Shown here piece after piece: positions 50,608 through 60,698 of a DNA stretch of 64,000 nt (within the stretch, counting starts at the first letter, position 1; the number at the start of each line of letters is the position of its first letter). The DNA is from Pseudomonas japonica. Lineage in GTDB: Bacteria; Pseudomonadota; Gammaproteobacteria; Pseudomonadales; Pseudomonadaceae. The translations under genes were made by a program, and so were the position numbers. The notes below the pieces were generated by a model. The model made no database searches. It was given only the letters and a program-made list of their open reading frames with translations, and was not told the DNA's origin. The DNA lies in the NCBI RefSeq assembly GCF_900188455.1, contig NZ_FZOL01000010.1, positions 1 through 64,000 on the forward strand. The letters run 5' to 3'.

Positions 50608-53246
50608 CAGCGTTTCACCAATCCTGTAAGACCGCCCGCGATCAGGGCGGCGGTATCGGCCAGAGCGACCAGCGGATCGAGTCCGGCGGGGACGGCCATG
50701 TAACGGGGTTCCCAGTCAGGCTGGAACTTGTCTTTGAAGCGCCGCAGACCCTGGAAGTTGTAGAGCTGCTCGCCGCGCTGGAACACCATCGAGCCCAGGC
50801 GCTGGGTCAACGGGGCACCGCGCCGCGGTTGCAGGCCCGACAGCGGTACCATGCCCAGGCTGAAGCGGGCGTAGCCGTGCTGTTTATAGTGCTGGATCAG
50901 GCCGATCATCATGAATTCCATGGTCAGCTTCGGCGCGTCCGGATGGGCGCGCATCAGGTCGAGGCTGGCCAGTTCCCGACCATGGGTTTCCAGCAGATTG
51001 GCGAAGGCGACCGGCTGGCCCTGGAAGCGGATCAGGGCGATGCGGAAGTGTTGCAGATAGTCTTCGCTGAAGCGACCGAGGGAGAAGCCTTTCTCGCGCA
51101 CGTTCTTGCCGGTCAGCCAGGCGTCTGAGATCACTTTCAGTTCCGCCAGTGGCGCCTGACCCGGTTCGTGGATTTCCAGGCTCAGGCCATCGCGTCCACC
51201 TCGATTCCAGGTGTAACGCAGGTCTTTCATTTCCTTGCCTTTGGCTTCCAGGTCGAAGCGCTGCAGGTTGACCCGGGCTTCCTCGCCCAGCTTGATCGCG
51301 GTCAGGCCGATGTCCATGTAGAACGGCAGGTTCTCCGCGCGCACCTGGTAGAACACCGGGCGGGCATGATGGATGTCGCAGAGATCGCGAAACTGCCAGA
51401 TCATCTCGGCACGGCGCTGGGCCGGGCCGATCGGGTCGTACAGCGCCACCAGGCTGCGGCCGCGGCGGGCGTACATGAGGAAGGCATCATCGTCGGGATG
51501 GAACAGCAGGGCCTTGTCGCCGGTCAGGGCCAGGCCGCCGTCGGGCTGCTCCGAGGCCAGCAGGATACGGTTGGCACGTTGCAGCTCGTCGGGCGTCGGC
51601 AGGTGAATCACCGGGCGCGCCGTGCGCAGCAGCCAGGTCAGCGCCAGGACCACCAGCAGCACCGCGCTGCCCAGGGCTGAACGCAGCCCGCGCGGGGCGT
51701 CGGCATCGAGGGTGAACTGCCACCACAGCTGATGGCTGTAGGGCACATCCTGGTAGGCGAACAGCAGCAGCCAGATCGAGGCGCCGACCACACACGCACT
51801 GGCCATCAGATAGATCGGTGAGAACGGCAGTTCCAGCAGACGGCTCGGGCGATAGAAGGAGCGCCGGAACACGGCCAGCAGGCTGGCGGTGAACACCATG
51901 ATGCTGGCCTCTTCCCAGTCGAAGCCCTTGAGCAGCGACAGCAGGGCACCGACCAGCAGAAGAATGGTGGTCAGGATCCAGGCCGCCGACAGGCGCCGGC
52001 GCAGGCCTTGGGCCAGCAACAGGCAGAGCACGCCGATCAGGCTGGCACCGAAGTGCGAGGCGTCGATCAGGCGGTGGGGAATCAGGAAACCGAGGTGCTT
52101 GAGGCGAGTGTCGATTTCCGGTGTGGCACCGGAAAACAGCAGCACCACGCCGGACAGGAACACCAGCACCGCCAGGACCGGCGCGGCGAGTCCGGAAGCG
52201 ACCTTGATCGCCTGCTGGGCGAACAGCAAGCGTCGGGCTTCGCTGGCCAGCAGGATGACGCAGGCCACCAGCATCGGCAGCACCACGTAGATCAGGCGAT
52301 ACAGCAGCAGGGCGGCGGCCAGCGGAGCGGCACCGAGCTGGTTGGCGAACGCGGCCAGGAGGATCGCTTCGAACACCCCGACACCGCCCGGCACATGGCT
52401 GAGTACGCCGGCGGCCAGGGCCAGCAGGTACACCAGGAGGAAGGCGCCAAAGGGCGGCGCTTCAGGCAGCAGGAGGTAGAGCACGGTCGCGGCGGCGGCG
52501 ACGTCCAGCGCGGTGATCAGCAGTTGCAGCAGGGTCAGTCTGGCGCCCGGCAGACGCAGGGTACGGCGCCCGACACGACTGAGCAGGGCATGGGCAAACG
52601 GCTGCTCTGGCAGGCGGCGGCGGTAGAGGCCGTAGGCCAGGGCCGCGGTGAGCAGCAGAACCGCAAGGGCGATGGTTGCCAGCACGCCTTCCGGCAGGCG
52701 CAGGGCCACGGCGGCGGCGGGAAGGTCGCTCAGCGTGGCCAGGGCGGCCAGCGGGGGGAGCGCGCAACCCAGCGACAGGCTGGCGAACAGGGTCATGCGC
52801 GCTACTTCGGCGGCGCCGACACCCTGACGGGCATACAGGCGATAGCGCACCGAACCGCCGGACAACAGCGACAGGCCAATGGCGTTGCCGATCGCGAAGG
52901 CGCAGAAGCCGCCCATCACCAGGCTGCCGGCGGGCAGCTTCACCTCGGCGTAGCGACTGGCCGACCACTCGTAGCCGAGCAGGGTGATGAAACCGAGGAT
53001 GGTCGCCAGCAAGGCACCGCCCAGCGCGGGCCCGGGCACGCTCAGGATCTGGTCGTGCAGGGCATAGATATCCAGCTCGCTGAGCAGATGGCGGCAGGCG
53101 ATCAGGGCAATCCCGAACAGCAGCAGTGTCACGGCCAGGCCGATCGGTTGACGGTACTTGCTGAGCAGATCGAGCCAGCGCAGGCGGCTGGGAGCGATGG
53201 GCTGGGCGGCGGTAACGGGAATGTCGGTTTCAGCGGTTGGGCGCAT
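50607..53246 (-). CDS. mprF: Phosphatidylglycerol aminoacyltransferase/flippase MprF
   Basis: MprF transfers an amino acid from aminoacyl-tRNA to phosphatidylglycerol and flips the product outward, lowering surface negative charge and antimicrobial-peptide binding. The 879-residue protein has about 14 hydrophobic segments in its first 530 residues, followed by a cytosolic DUF2156/GNAT-like synthetase domain (LLFHPDDDAFLMYARRGRSL, FYQVRAENLPFYMDIGLTAI). ATG 53246 has GAGG upstream; the adjacent TTG is rejected. In P. aeruginosa MprF makes alanyl-phosphatidylglycerol. Confidence 0.94.
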   Translation of the reverse strand: MRPTAETDIPVTAAQPIAPSRLRWLDLLSKYRQPIGLAVTLLLFGIALIACRHLLSELDIYALHDQILSVPGPALGGALLATILGFITLLGYEWSASRYAEVKLPAGSLVMGGFCAFAIGNAIGLSLLSGGSVRYRLYARQGVGAAEVARMTLFASLSLGCALPPLAALATLSDLPAAAVALRLPEGVLATIALAVLLLTAALAYGLYRRRLPEQPFAHALLSRVGRRTLRLPGARLTLLQLLITALDVAAAATVLYLLLPEAPPFGAFLLVYLLALAAGVLSHVPGGVGVFEAILLAAFANQLGAAPLAAALLLYRLIYVVLPMLVACVILLASEARRLLFAQQAIKVASGLAAPVLAVLVFLSGVVLLFSGATPEIDTRLKHLGFLIPHRLIDASHFGASLIGVLCLLLAQGLRRRLSAAWILTTILLLVGALLSLLKGFDWEEASIMVFTASLLAVFRRSFYRPSRLLELPFSPIYLMASACVVGASIWLLLFAYQDVPYSHQLWWQFTLDADAPRGLRSALGSAVLLVVLALTWLLRTARPVIHLPTPDELQRANRILLASEQPDGGLALTGDKALLFHPDDDAFLMYARRGRSLVALYDPIGPAQRRAEMIWQFRDLCDIHHARPVFYQVRAENLPFYMDIGLTAIKLGEEARVNLQRFDLEAKGKEMKDLRYTWNRGGRDGLSLEIHEPGQAPLAELKVISDAWLTGKNVREKGFSLGRFSEDYLQHFRIALIRFQGQPVAFANLLETHGRELASLDLMRAHPDAPKLTMEFMMIGLIQHYKQHGYARFSLGMVPLSGLQPRRGAPLTQRLGSMVFQRGEQLYNFQGLRRFKDKFQPDWEPRYMAVPAGLDPLVALADTAALIAGGLTGLVKR

Positions 53247-53430
53247 CAATCACCTCGGGGATTGTGCGCGACAGGACGGGAGTATCCGGTCAATTTACCA
53301 ATCCCTATGGAATAATAATGTCTGAATATTACTAGCGTTCAGGCGAATCCGTGCCGGTCATGTTAGTTAAACAATATTCACATTGCCGCTGAGGGCCGGA
53401 GGGGGAGGCGAGATTTTTCGAGCGCATACG

Positions 53431-53460
53431 AAAAAGGCCAATCTTTCGATTGGCCTTTTT
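53431..53460 (-). terminator. Terminator of the first tRNA-fMet gene
   Basis: AAAAAGGCCAATC / GATTGGCCTTTTT hairpin, identical to the one behind the second tRNA copy, lies just downstream of the tRNA on the minus strand. Confidence 0.88.
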
Positions 53461-53466
53461 CTGATC

Positions 53467-53543
<77 letters not shown>

Positions 53544-53640
53544 TCTGATGGGTGCGCATTCTACAGCCTTGAATCTGACTGTCAATGCTTAATTGTTGAT
53601 TTTCCTGAAAAACCTGTCGCGATGAAAACGCGGGCAAACG

Positions 53641-53670
53641 AAAAAGGCCAATCTTTCGATTGGCCTTTTT
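53641..53670 (-). terminator. Terminator of the second tRNA-fMet gene
   Basis: This is an identical hairpin to 53431-53460, in the same position relative to its tRNA. Confidence 0.88.
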
Positions 53671-53677
53671 CTGTATC

Positions 53678-53754
<77 letters not shown>

Positions 53755-53970
53755 CCTGTGAGATCGAATTCTACAGGGATGCCTTTCCCTGTCAAGCGAA
53801 AACTTAAAAAAATCCTTTTTTCTTCAAATGCTTAGCATTCCTGAAGGGTGACCTGCCAGTCAGCGTCAGGCTGCGGACCGCGCTATTCGGGGGCTGTGCA
53901 GAGGTTTGATGCGGTCGTTCAGGCCGGGTGAGATACTGCGCGTACGAATTTTCCGCATTAACGGTCAGCC

Positions 53971-55035
53971 ATGCTCCAGCGCAAGATCATTCATATCGAC
54001 TGCGATTGCTTCTACGCGGCCATCGAGATGCGTGACGACCCGCGTCTGGCCGGGCGACCGCTGGCGGTGGGCGGGTCGGCGGAGCGCCGCGGGGTGATAG
54101 CGACCTGCAATTACGAGGCGCGGGCGTTTGGCGTGCGCTCGGCGATGTCATCGCGGCATGCCCTGGGGCTGTGTCCGGATCTGTTGATCGTCAAACCGCG
54201 AATGGATGCCTATAAGGAAGCGTCGCGGGAAATTCACAACGTCTTTCGCGAATACACCGATCTGATCGAGCCGTTGTCGCTGGACGAGGCCTATCTGGAC
54301 GTCAGCGAGAGCCAGCGCTGTTCCGGCAGCGGTACGCTGATCGCTCAGGATATCCGGCGCAAGATCGCTCAGCGCCTGCATATCACCGTCTCGGCCGGGG
54401 TGGCGCCGAACAAGTTTCTCGCCAAGATCGCCAGTGACTGGCGCAAGCCCAACGGCTGTTTCGTGATCACCCCGGCAGAGGTGGAGGATTTCGTTGCGCA
54501 ACTGCCGGTGAGCAAGCTGCACGGGGTCGGCAAGGTGACCGCGGACAAGTTGCATCGCTTGGGTATCGTCTCCTGCCTGGACCTTCGCCAATGGGAGCGG
54601 CTGGCCCTGGTCCGCGAATTCGGCGGTTTCGGCGAACGGCTGTTCAATCTGGCCCGGGGCATCGATGAGCGGCCGGTGCAGAACGACAGTCGCCGCCAAT
54701 CGGTCAGTGTGGAAAATACCTACGATCAGGATCTGCCGGACCTGGCCAGCTGTCTGGAAAAACTGCCGGAACTGCTGGACTCACTCAATGGCCGCATGGC
54801 CCGCATCGACAGCAGTTATCGCCCCGGCAAACCCTTCGTGAAGGTCAAATTCCACGACTTCAGCCAGACCACCCTGGAACAGGCGGGGGCAGGGCGGGAT
54901 CTGCAGAGCTATCAGCAGTTGCTCAGCCAGGCGTTCGCGCGGGGCGGTCGACCGGTTCGGCTGCTGGGGATCGGTGTGCGGTTGCAGGATCTGCGTGGGG
55001 CTCACGAGCAGCTTGAGCTGTTTCCCGCGTCCTGA
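53971..55035 (+). CDS. dinB: DNA polymerase IV (DinB)
   Basis: Pol IV is a Y-family translesion polymerase. The 354-residue protein has the catalytic motifs HIDCDCFYAAIE (Asp8) and LSLDEAYLDVS (Asp/Glu pair near 103), the SAGVAPNKFLAKIASDW segment, and a C-terminal beta-clamp-binding motif QLELFP. No clear CTG-N10-CAG LexA box was found within 150 bp upstream. It converges with a lipoprotein gene across a perfect hairpin. Confidence 0.97.
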   Translation: MLQRKIIHIDCDCFYAAIEMRDDPRLAGRPLAVGGSAERRGVIATCNYEARAFGVRSAMSSRHALGLCPDLLIVKPRMDAYKEASREIHNVFREYTDLIEPLSLDEAYLDVSESQRCSGSGTLIAQDIRRKIAQRLHITVSAGVAPNKFLAKIASDWRKPNGCFVITPAEVEDFVAQLPVSKLHGVGKVTADKLHRLGIVSCLDLRQWERLALVREFGGFGERLFNLARGIDERPVQNDSRRQSVSVENTYDQDLPDLASCLEKLPELLDSLNGRMARIDSSYRPGKPFVKVKFHDFSQTTLEQAGAGRDLQSYQQLLSQAFARGGRPVRLLGIGVRLQDLRGAHEQLELFPAS

Positions 55036-55041
55036 AAGGTC

Positions 55042-55067
55042 TTGGGGCCGCGTTGCGGCCCCAATTT
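55042..55067. terminator. Bidirectional hairpin between dinB and lipoprotein gene
   Basis: TTGGGGCCGC / GCGGCCCCAA forms a perfect ten-base-pair stem with a GTT loop, between convergent genes. Confidence 0.8.
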
Positions 55068-55075
55068 CGTAAGCG

Positions 55076-56029
55076 TTAGTGCGCGCCGGGATCGGCAACC
55101 AGTCGGCCTGCGTCCTTTCTCAGTGACTGCAGGAATTCCTGCTGCAGCTCCGGATCGTTGCGGGTCAGCTCGATCAGGCTCTGCTCCAGTTCGCTGGCTT
55201 CCTCTTCCAGGCCCAGATCGGACAGGCGCTTGACCCGATGCACCCACTGACTGACATCGTCGTCCTCAAGGTCGTCGAAAATCAGGTCATGGGCTTCCAC
55301 CAGCTTGTTGCGCAGGGTACCGCTGACCAGCAGGCTGGCGTCGGCACGAACGGCGCTGTCCTCGTCGGCCACCGACAGGTGCAGGGTGCCGATATGAGTC
55401 AGGTTCTGCTCGCTGAACGGGCTGTCCAGCAGGTTCAGGCGCAGGATGCCATTACGGTCGGTGGTCAGCTCATGAACCATCTTGCCGACTTTGACCTCCA
55501 CCGGGCGCTCGCCCCATGGCACGCTGGTGTATTCCTGGCGCTTGTCCTTCTGAACTTCCTCGATGCCGGCCAGGTTCTGCTGGGCACGGCCGTTGGACTG
55601 CACGTTCATGAACGGGTTGAGCCCGGCGAAGCCATAAGCGATCCAGTCCTGGGTCACGCTGTCGGGCAGGCTGCCAAAGGTGAGCACATTCACCACATTG
55701 GCGCCGACACCGGCCACCACCGCAACCGCGCCCAGCGGAATCTCGTAGATTTCCCGCCAGGGTTGGTAGGGCGTGTAGCGATCGTAGCGACGGGTCACTT
55801 CGAACTCGGTGATTTCGAAGTTCTTCTGCTCATGGATGCGCACACGACGTTGCGGCAGCTCGAGTACCTTGGGTTCCCCGACATCGATCTGCAGGCTGTG
55901 CTCGAGCAGCTTGCGCTCGATGCGTTCCTCGTGCTCGCTGCGCTGGGACATCTGGTTGGCGCAGCCGCTGAGGAGCAGGGCGCCGCACATGGCGGCGCCC
56001 CCAAAGGTAAAGGTACTTCGCTTGAACAT
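55076..56029 (-). CDS. Predicted lipoprotein of unknown function
   Basis: This 317-residue protein has a lipoprotein signal with lipobox LLLSGC (Cys23). The mature part begins with a charged, helical segment, then a beta-rich stretch (FEITEFEVTRRYDRYTPYQP), a hydrophobic Gly/Val-rich stretch (AVAVVAGVGANVVNVLTFG) and an acidic helical C-terminus. I do not recognise the family. It lies between dinB and proS and is transcribed in the same direction as proS, 24 bp after it, so the two may be one operon. Confidence 0.8.
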   Translation of the reverse strand: MFKRSTFTFGGAAMCGALLLSGCANQMSQRSEHEERIERKLLEHSLQIDVGEPKVLELPQRRVRIHEQKNFEITEFEVTRRYDRYTPYQPWREIYEIPLGAVAVVAGVGANVVNVLTFGSLPDSVTQDWIAYGFAGLNPFMNVQSNGRAQQNLAGIEEVQKDKRQEYTSVPWGERPVEVKVGKMVHELTTDRNGILRLNLLDSPFSEQNLTHIGTLHLSVADEDSAVRADASLLVSGTLRNKLVEAHDLIFDDLEDDDVSQWVHRVKRLSDLGLEEEASELEQSLIELTRNDPELQQEFLQSLRKDAGRLVADPGAH

Positions 56030-56053
56030 GGTTACTCTTGCGTTGGCTATCGA

Positions 56054-57769
56054 TCAGCGACGGATACGGGCTTGCAGGAACGACACGATGTCCGCCACCG
56101 GCAGGGACTGGGTCTCGCTTTCGGTACGGTGCTTGTACTCCAGCTTGCCTTCGGCCAGGCCGCGATCGCTGACGACGATGCGGTGCGGGATGCCGATCAG
56201 TTCCATGTCGGCGAACTTGATGCCGGGGCTGGTCTTCTTGTCGCGGTCGTCCAGCAGCACCTCGAAACCGGCGGCGGTCAGTTCGGTGTAGAGCTTGTCG
56301 GTGGCCGCGCGCACTTCCTCGGTTTCATAGCGCAGCGGTACCAGGGCGATCTGGAACGGTGCCAGGGCGTCGCTCCAGATGATGCCCTTGTCGTCGTAGT
56401 TCTGCTCGATGGCGGCGGCGACCACGCGGGACACACCGATGCCGTAGCAGCCCATGGCCAGGGTGACCGGCTTGCCGTTCTCGCCCAGCACCTGGCACTT
56501 CAGCGCTTCGCTGTACTTGGTGCCGAGCTGGAAGATATGACCGACCTCGATGCCACGCTTGATCTGCAGGGTGCCCTGGCCGTCAGGGCTCGGGTCGCCT
56601 TCGACGACGTTGCGCAGGTCGGCGACTTCCGGAACCGGCAGGTCGCGTTCCCAGTTCACGCCGAAGTAGTGCTTGTCGTCGATGTTGGCGCCGATGGCGA
56701 AATCGCTCATCAGGGCGACCGAGCGGTCGATGATGCAAGGCAGGGGCAGGTTCAGCGGGCCGAGGGAGCCGGCGCCAGCGCCGATGGCTGCGCGCAGTTC
56801 CGCTTCGTTGGCCATCACCAGCGGCTCGGCGACCTGGGCCAGCTTGGTCGCCTTGATCTCGTTGAGTTCGTGGTCGCCACGAACGATCAGGGCAACCAGC
56901 TTGCCTTTTTCCGCGCCGTGCACGATCAGCGTCTTGATGGTGCGCTCGATCGGCACGCCGAAGCCTTCCACCAGGGCGGCGATGGTCTTGGTGTCCGGGG
57001 TGTCGACCAGACGCAGGGCTTCGTTCGGCGCGGGACGCACGGTCTCGCGAGGAATGGCCTCGGCCTTCTCGATATTGGCGGCGTAGTCGGAGCTGTCGCT
57101 GAAGATCACATCGTCTTCACCGGACTCGGCCAGCACATGGAATTCGTGGGAGTAGCTGCCGCCGATGGAGCCGGTATCGGCCTGCACCGGACGGAAGTTC
57201 AGGCCCAGGCGGGTGAACACGTTGCAGTACGCCTGATGCATGCGGTCGTAGGTTTCCTGCAGGGAAGCCTGGTCGGCATGGAACGAGTAGGCGTCCTTCA
57301 TGATGAATTCGCGGCCGCGCATCAGGCCGAAGCGTGGGCGGATCTCGTCACGGAACTTGGTCTGGATCTGGTACATGTTCAGCGGCAGCTGCTTGTAGCT
57401 GCTCAGCTCGTTGCGCGCCAGGTCGGTGATCACTTCTTCGTGGGTCGGGCCCACGCAGAACTCGCGACCGTGACGGTCCTTCAGGCGCAGCAGCTCGGGG
57501 CCGTACTGTTCCCAGCGGCCGGATTCCTGCCACAGTTCGGCGGGCTGGATGGCCGGCATCAGCACTTCCAGGGCGCCCGCGGCGTTCATTTCCTCGCGAA
57601 CCACGGCTTCGACCTTGCGCATCACGCGCAGGCCCATCGGCAGCCAGGTGTACAGGCCGGAGGCGAGCTTGCGGATCATGCCGGCACGCAGCATGAGCTG
57701 GTGGCTGATGACGACCGCGTCGGAAGGGGTTTCTTTTTGTGTGGCGAGCAAATATTGACTGGTGCGCAT
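56054..57769 (-). CDS. proS: Prolyl-tRNA synthetase
   Basis: ProS charges tRNA-Pro. The 571-residue bacterial-type enzyme has class II motifs: motif 2-like [21 protein letters not shown], a YbaK-type editing insertion (about residues 225-400) and the motif 3 region [14 protein letters not shown]-terminal anticodon-binding domain follows. The ATG at 57769 gives the usual [10 protein letters not shown] start. Confidence 0.98.
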   Translation of the reverse strand: MRTSQYLLATQKETPSDAVVISHQLMLRAGMIRKLASGLYTWLPMGLRVMRKVEAVVREEMNAAGALEVLMPAIQPAELWQESGRWEQYGPELLRLKDRHGREFCVGPTHEEVITDLARNELSSYKQLPLNMYQIQTKFRDEIRPRFGLMRGREFIMKDAYSFHADQASLQETYDRMHQAYCNVFTRLGLNFRPVQADTGSIGGSYSHEFHVLAESGEDDVIFSDSSDYAANIEKAEAIPRETVRPAPNEALRLVDTPDTKTIAALVEGFGVPIERTIKTLIVHGAEKGKLVALIVRGDHELNEIKATKLAQVAEPLVMANEAELRAAIGAGAGSLGPLNLPLPCIIDRSVALMSDFAIGANIDDKHYFGVNWERDLPVPEVADLRNVVEGDPSPDGQGTLQIKRGIEVGHIFQLGTKYSEALKCQVLGENGKPVTLAMGCYGIGVSRVVAAAIEQNYDDKGIIWSDALAPFQIALVPLRYETEEVRAATDKLYTELTAAGFEVLLDDRDKKTSPGIKFADMELIGIPHRIVVSDRGLAEGKLEYKHRTESETQSLPVADIVSFLQARIRR

Positions 57770-57880
57770 GATAGGCCGTTGTCGGTTGCTTAACTGAAAT
57801 GACCCCGCATTGTACGGGGGGGAATCGGTGACGTATAGGACGCAGGAAACCTAATCGGTCGTAAGTGGATGACGCAAATG

Positions 57881-57905
57881 AAAAAGCCCGGCGGGGCCGG
57901 GCTTC
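57881..57905 (-). terminator. Terminator after the OprD-family porin
   Basis: On the minus strand GCCCGGC-CCC-GCCGGGC is followed by TTTTTC, about 30 bp after the porin stop. Confidence 0.88.
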
Positions 57906-57934
57906 TTCGTACTGAGGTCTGCGGGCCGTAGGGC

Positions 57935-59233
57935 TTACAGGATGCTCAGCGGGTACTCGACGATCAGGCGCAGGTCGTTGAGGTCGGCGGAGTAGCCGGA
58001 GTACGCCTCGTTGGAGCGGTAGACAGCGTAGCGAACGCGGAAGGACAGGTCTTTCGCCGGGCCTTCCTGCAGAACGTACTTGCTCTCCAGGTTCCACTCG
58101 TGTTCTTTGCCTTCGCCGGCAGCGGTCTCGATGTTGTCACCGTAGACATAGCGAGTCATGAAGCTCAGGCCTGGGACGCCGTAGGACGACATGTTCAGGT
58201 CGTAACGAGCCTGCCAGGATTTCTCTTCCTGACCGACGAAGTCGGAGATCTGAATGGAGTTGGCTACGAAGATGGTACCGTTGCCGTCGACACCGTAGTT
58301 GTAACCGGTGTCACCGCTGTTGCGCTGGTAGGCCACGGTGAACTTGTGACCTTCCAGGCTGTAGGCTGCTGCAAGGCTCCAGATCTTGTTGTCCTGCTCG
58401 CCGTACAGGGCTTCACCCTGGTCTTTGGTGCGGTAGGCGTTGAAGTCGAAGTTCAGAGACTGTTTGTCGTCTACCGGAACGGTCAGGTTCAGGTTGACGT
58501 ATTGCTTCTTGAAGTAGTCTTCGACGTCCGACGCGGCGATGGTGCCGGTGAAGTTGTCAGTGAAGGCGTAAGTGGCGCCAGCGATGTTGGCGGAGGTCAG
58601 GCCGGGGGTGTGCTTGCCATTGATGCTGTCATGGCCCATGCCGGTCTGCGAGCTCAGCGAGGTGAAGCGACCTGCGCTCAGTTCCAGGCCCTTGATTTCC
58701 TTGCTGGTGATCAAGGTGCCGCGCGCCAGTTCAGGCAGCAGGCGGCTGTCGTCGGTCGCGAAAACCGGGCTGGCGACGAATTGGTCACCTACTTTCAGTA
58801 CGGTGTCGGAGATGCGGAACTTGGCCGCTGCGCCGGCCTTGCCCTGGGAGTCTTCTGGCTTGCCATCGCTGTCGGAACGGAACAGACCGTTGCCTTGGCG
58901 GCCTTCGCCACCATCGAAGCGGACGGAGCCCATCGCGATGACGTCGACGCCGACGCCGACGGTGCCCTGGGTGAAGCCGGACTCGAAGGTACCCAGCAGC
59001 GATGCGCCGCTGTCTTCACGATAACCGCTCTTGTAGCCGCTGGCGGTGAAGGGGGTAGCGATGTTGCCGGCACCGTGCTTGTAGTCACGGTTCATGTACA
59101 TGGCACGGGTTTTCACGTTCAGGGTGCTGTCTTCGACGAAACCCTTGGATTCTTCTTGCGAGGACGCTACAGCCAGTTGCGAGGTCCCGGCGGCTACGGC
59201 CAGGGCGATCATGCTCCACTTCATCACGCGCAT
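57935..59233 (-). CDS. OprD-family outer membrane porin
   Basis: This 432-residue porin has a signal peptide (MKWSMIALAVAAGTSQLAVA core) and alternating beta-strand pattern ending in the OprD-family terminus EYPLSIL. Family signatures include YESGFTQGTVGVGVDV-like and SLNFDFNAYRTKDQGEALYG. It lies beside proS, the place of P. aeruginosa OprD (PA0958), a basic amino acid and carbapenem channel. AAGGAG precedes the ATG. The exact substrate is not predictable from sequence alone. Confidence 0.92.
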   Translation of the reverse strand: MRVMKWSMIALAVAAGTSQLAVASSQEESKGFVEDSTLNVKTRAMYMNRDYKHGAGNIATPFTASGYKSGYREDSGASLLGTFESGFTQGTVGVGVDVIAMGSVRFDGGEGRQGNGLFRSDSDGKPEDSQGKAGAAAKFRISDTVLKVGDQFVASPVFATDDSRLLPELARGTLITSKEIKGLELSAGRFTSLSSQTGMGHDSINGKHTPGLTSANIAGATYAFTDNFTGTIAASDVEDYFKKQYVNLNLTVPVDDKQSLNFDFNAYRTKDQGEALYGEQDNKIWSLAAAYSLEGHKFTVAYQRNSGDTGYNYGVDGNGTIFVANSIQISDFVGQEEKSWQARYDLNMSSYGVPGLSFMTRYVYGDNIETAAGEGKEHEWNLESKYVLQEGPAKDLSFRVRYAVYRSNEAYSGYSADLNDLRLIVEYPLSIL

Positions 59234-59996
59234 CGTGATTTGCTCCTTTGGTTTTTAGGAAGATTGCTGCTGCCCCACCTGGTTTTTTTATTGGGGCTGC
59301 TCTTTCTTGTTTGAGTCGGCGGAAATGTATATCACGCTGACTGTCATTAGCGATACTTGCGAGTGGAACCTTTCGTTAACTTTATGGTCACGTCGCAAAT
59401 AGTTATATCCATGTCGCAAATCACGTTCCGTATCAGACGGTTCGTACAACTCCAGCGCTGTTTTGGAGGAATCTAACGCCTTGATTCCCAAACTCCATGG
59501 TTACCCGTGCGGCTGGTGCAATTTGTCGCACTTCACTTGCCTATGCAGATGGCGTGCCGACCATGGACCGGAGTGATGCAACAAGCGTGCTCAACTGTAG
59601 ATCGCGTTGACGAATTTTTCACTTTTGTTGCCGGTCAGTCGGGAAAATTGCCGAAAAACCGGGGGTGAAAGATCGCTCCGCTCTTTCGTCGGTGTTTTTC
59701 TGGAATAAGCGAAAAGCCGACTTTCGAGTCAGGACGTTACCGCTGCAAGGCTCTGAGTGGGTAGTTTGCGGATATCCGACGCTCCCGCACGGTTCGTCGA
59801 GCGCCATTTTGGTGCGGAAAGTAGCATTTTGTTACCGGGGGCCGAAAACACGGGCTGAAACGAAGGCAGCACGGGGAACTGGAGCTCCTTTTCGGTGCTT
59901 CGGGCGGCTCGGCGGTGCTGGTCTGTCGTGATCGGAGTATCCTGCTTGCCAGGGTCTGCCGTGGTGGGCCGCATTGATCGATGAGGAGATTGCCCC
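59234..59996. other. Long intergenic region upstream of the porin gene
   Basis: This 763-bp region has no convincing gene. It is locally AT-rich near the porin start. GTCGCAAAT occurs twice (59392-59400 and 59413-59421), spaced 21 bp start to start, two helical turns, about 160 bp before the porin start codon. Confidence 0.65.
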
Positions 59997-60422
59997 GTGT
60001 TTGCTTTGGATTCACGCCTTGTACAAGACACCTTCGTATTGGGAGATTTTCCTCTTTGCCGGCTATTACTTAGTAAGGATGCTAACTATCCCTGGTTCAT
60101 TCTTGTTCCGCGGCGCGCCGATATCAGTGAAATATTTCAATTGGATGACACTGATCGCCAGCAACTTTGGCGCGAAACCCAGTTCCTGAGTGAAACCCTC
60201 AAGAAATGTTTTGCCGCCGATAAAATGAACGTCGCCGCCCTGGGTAATGTGGTCAGCCAGTTACATATGCATGTGATTGTTCGTCGGCGTGACGATGCCG
60301 CCTGGCCAGCTCCGGTCTGGGGGGCGAAACCTGCAATTGAATATTCCGCTGATCAACTGGATGAGGTACGCCGACGTGTCGCCGCGATGCTCGGTGACGA
60401 CTTCCAGTTCGTGGAGGCATGA
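59997..60422 (+). CDS. HIT-domain protein
   Basis: HIT proteins are nucleotide hydrolases or transferases. This 141-residue product has the HIT core with QLHMHVIVRRRDD; the third His of the classical H-x-H-x-H triad is Ile, a change I recall in this gamma-proteobacterial subgroup. A conserved-looking WPAPVWG follows. GTG 59997 has AGGAG eight bases upstream. slyX follows after a 3-bp gap. Confidence 0.88.
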   Translation: MFALDSRLVQDTFVLGDFPLCRLLLSKDANYPWFILVPRRADISEIFQLDDTDRQQLWRETQFLSETLKKCFAADKMNVAALGNVVSQLHMHVIVRRRDDAAWPAPVWGAKPAIEYSADQLDEVRRRVAAMLGDDFQFVEA

Positions 60423-60425
60423 GTC

Positions 60426-60632
60426 ATGAGTCTCGAAGATCGGGTAATGGAATTGGAAAGTCGCCTGGCGTTTCAGGACGACACCTTGACGGCGTTGAAC
60501 GATGTGCTGGTGGAGCAGCAGCGGGTGGTGGAGCGCCTGAAGCAGCAGATGGCGGCTCTGCTCAAGCGCTATGAAGAAGTGATGGGGCAGTACGAGGCAA
60601 GCGAAGACGAGGCGCCTCCGCCGCATTACTGA
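60426..60632 (+). CDS. slyX: SlyX family protein
   Basis: SlyX is a small coiled-coil protein of unknown function. The 68-residue product is almost entirely heptad repeat ([39 protein letters not shown]) and ends in the typical EDEAPPPHY tail. It starts 3 bp after the HIT gene. Confidence 0.93.
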   Translation: MSLEDRVMELESRLAFQDDTLTALNDVLVEQQRVVERLKQQMAALLKRYEEVMGQYEASEDEAPPPHY

Positions 60633-60645
60633 TATTTCGCACACG

Positions 60646-60687
60646 AAAAAAAGCCGCGCTAACCCGGGTTGGGTTGCGCGGCTTTTT
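60646..60687. terminator. Bidirectional terminator between slyX and cold-shock gene
   Basis: AAAAAAGCCGCGC / GCGCGGCTTTTT encloses an inner palindrome (AACCCGGGTT). It serves the convergent slyX and cold-shock-domain genes. Confidence 0.87.
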
Positions 60688-60698
60688 CGTGCTGGCTG

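Noticed and set aside
53760..53970. LexA box upstream of dinB
   Set aside because: No CTG-N10-CAG match was found; the nearest candidate has an 11-base spacer.
55238..57793. 851-codon open frame opposite proS and the lipoprotein gene
   Set aside because: It spans two well-supported minus-strand genes; composition and lack of motifs mark it as a shadow.
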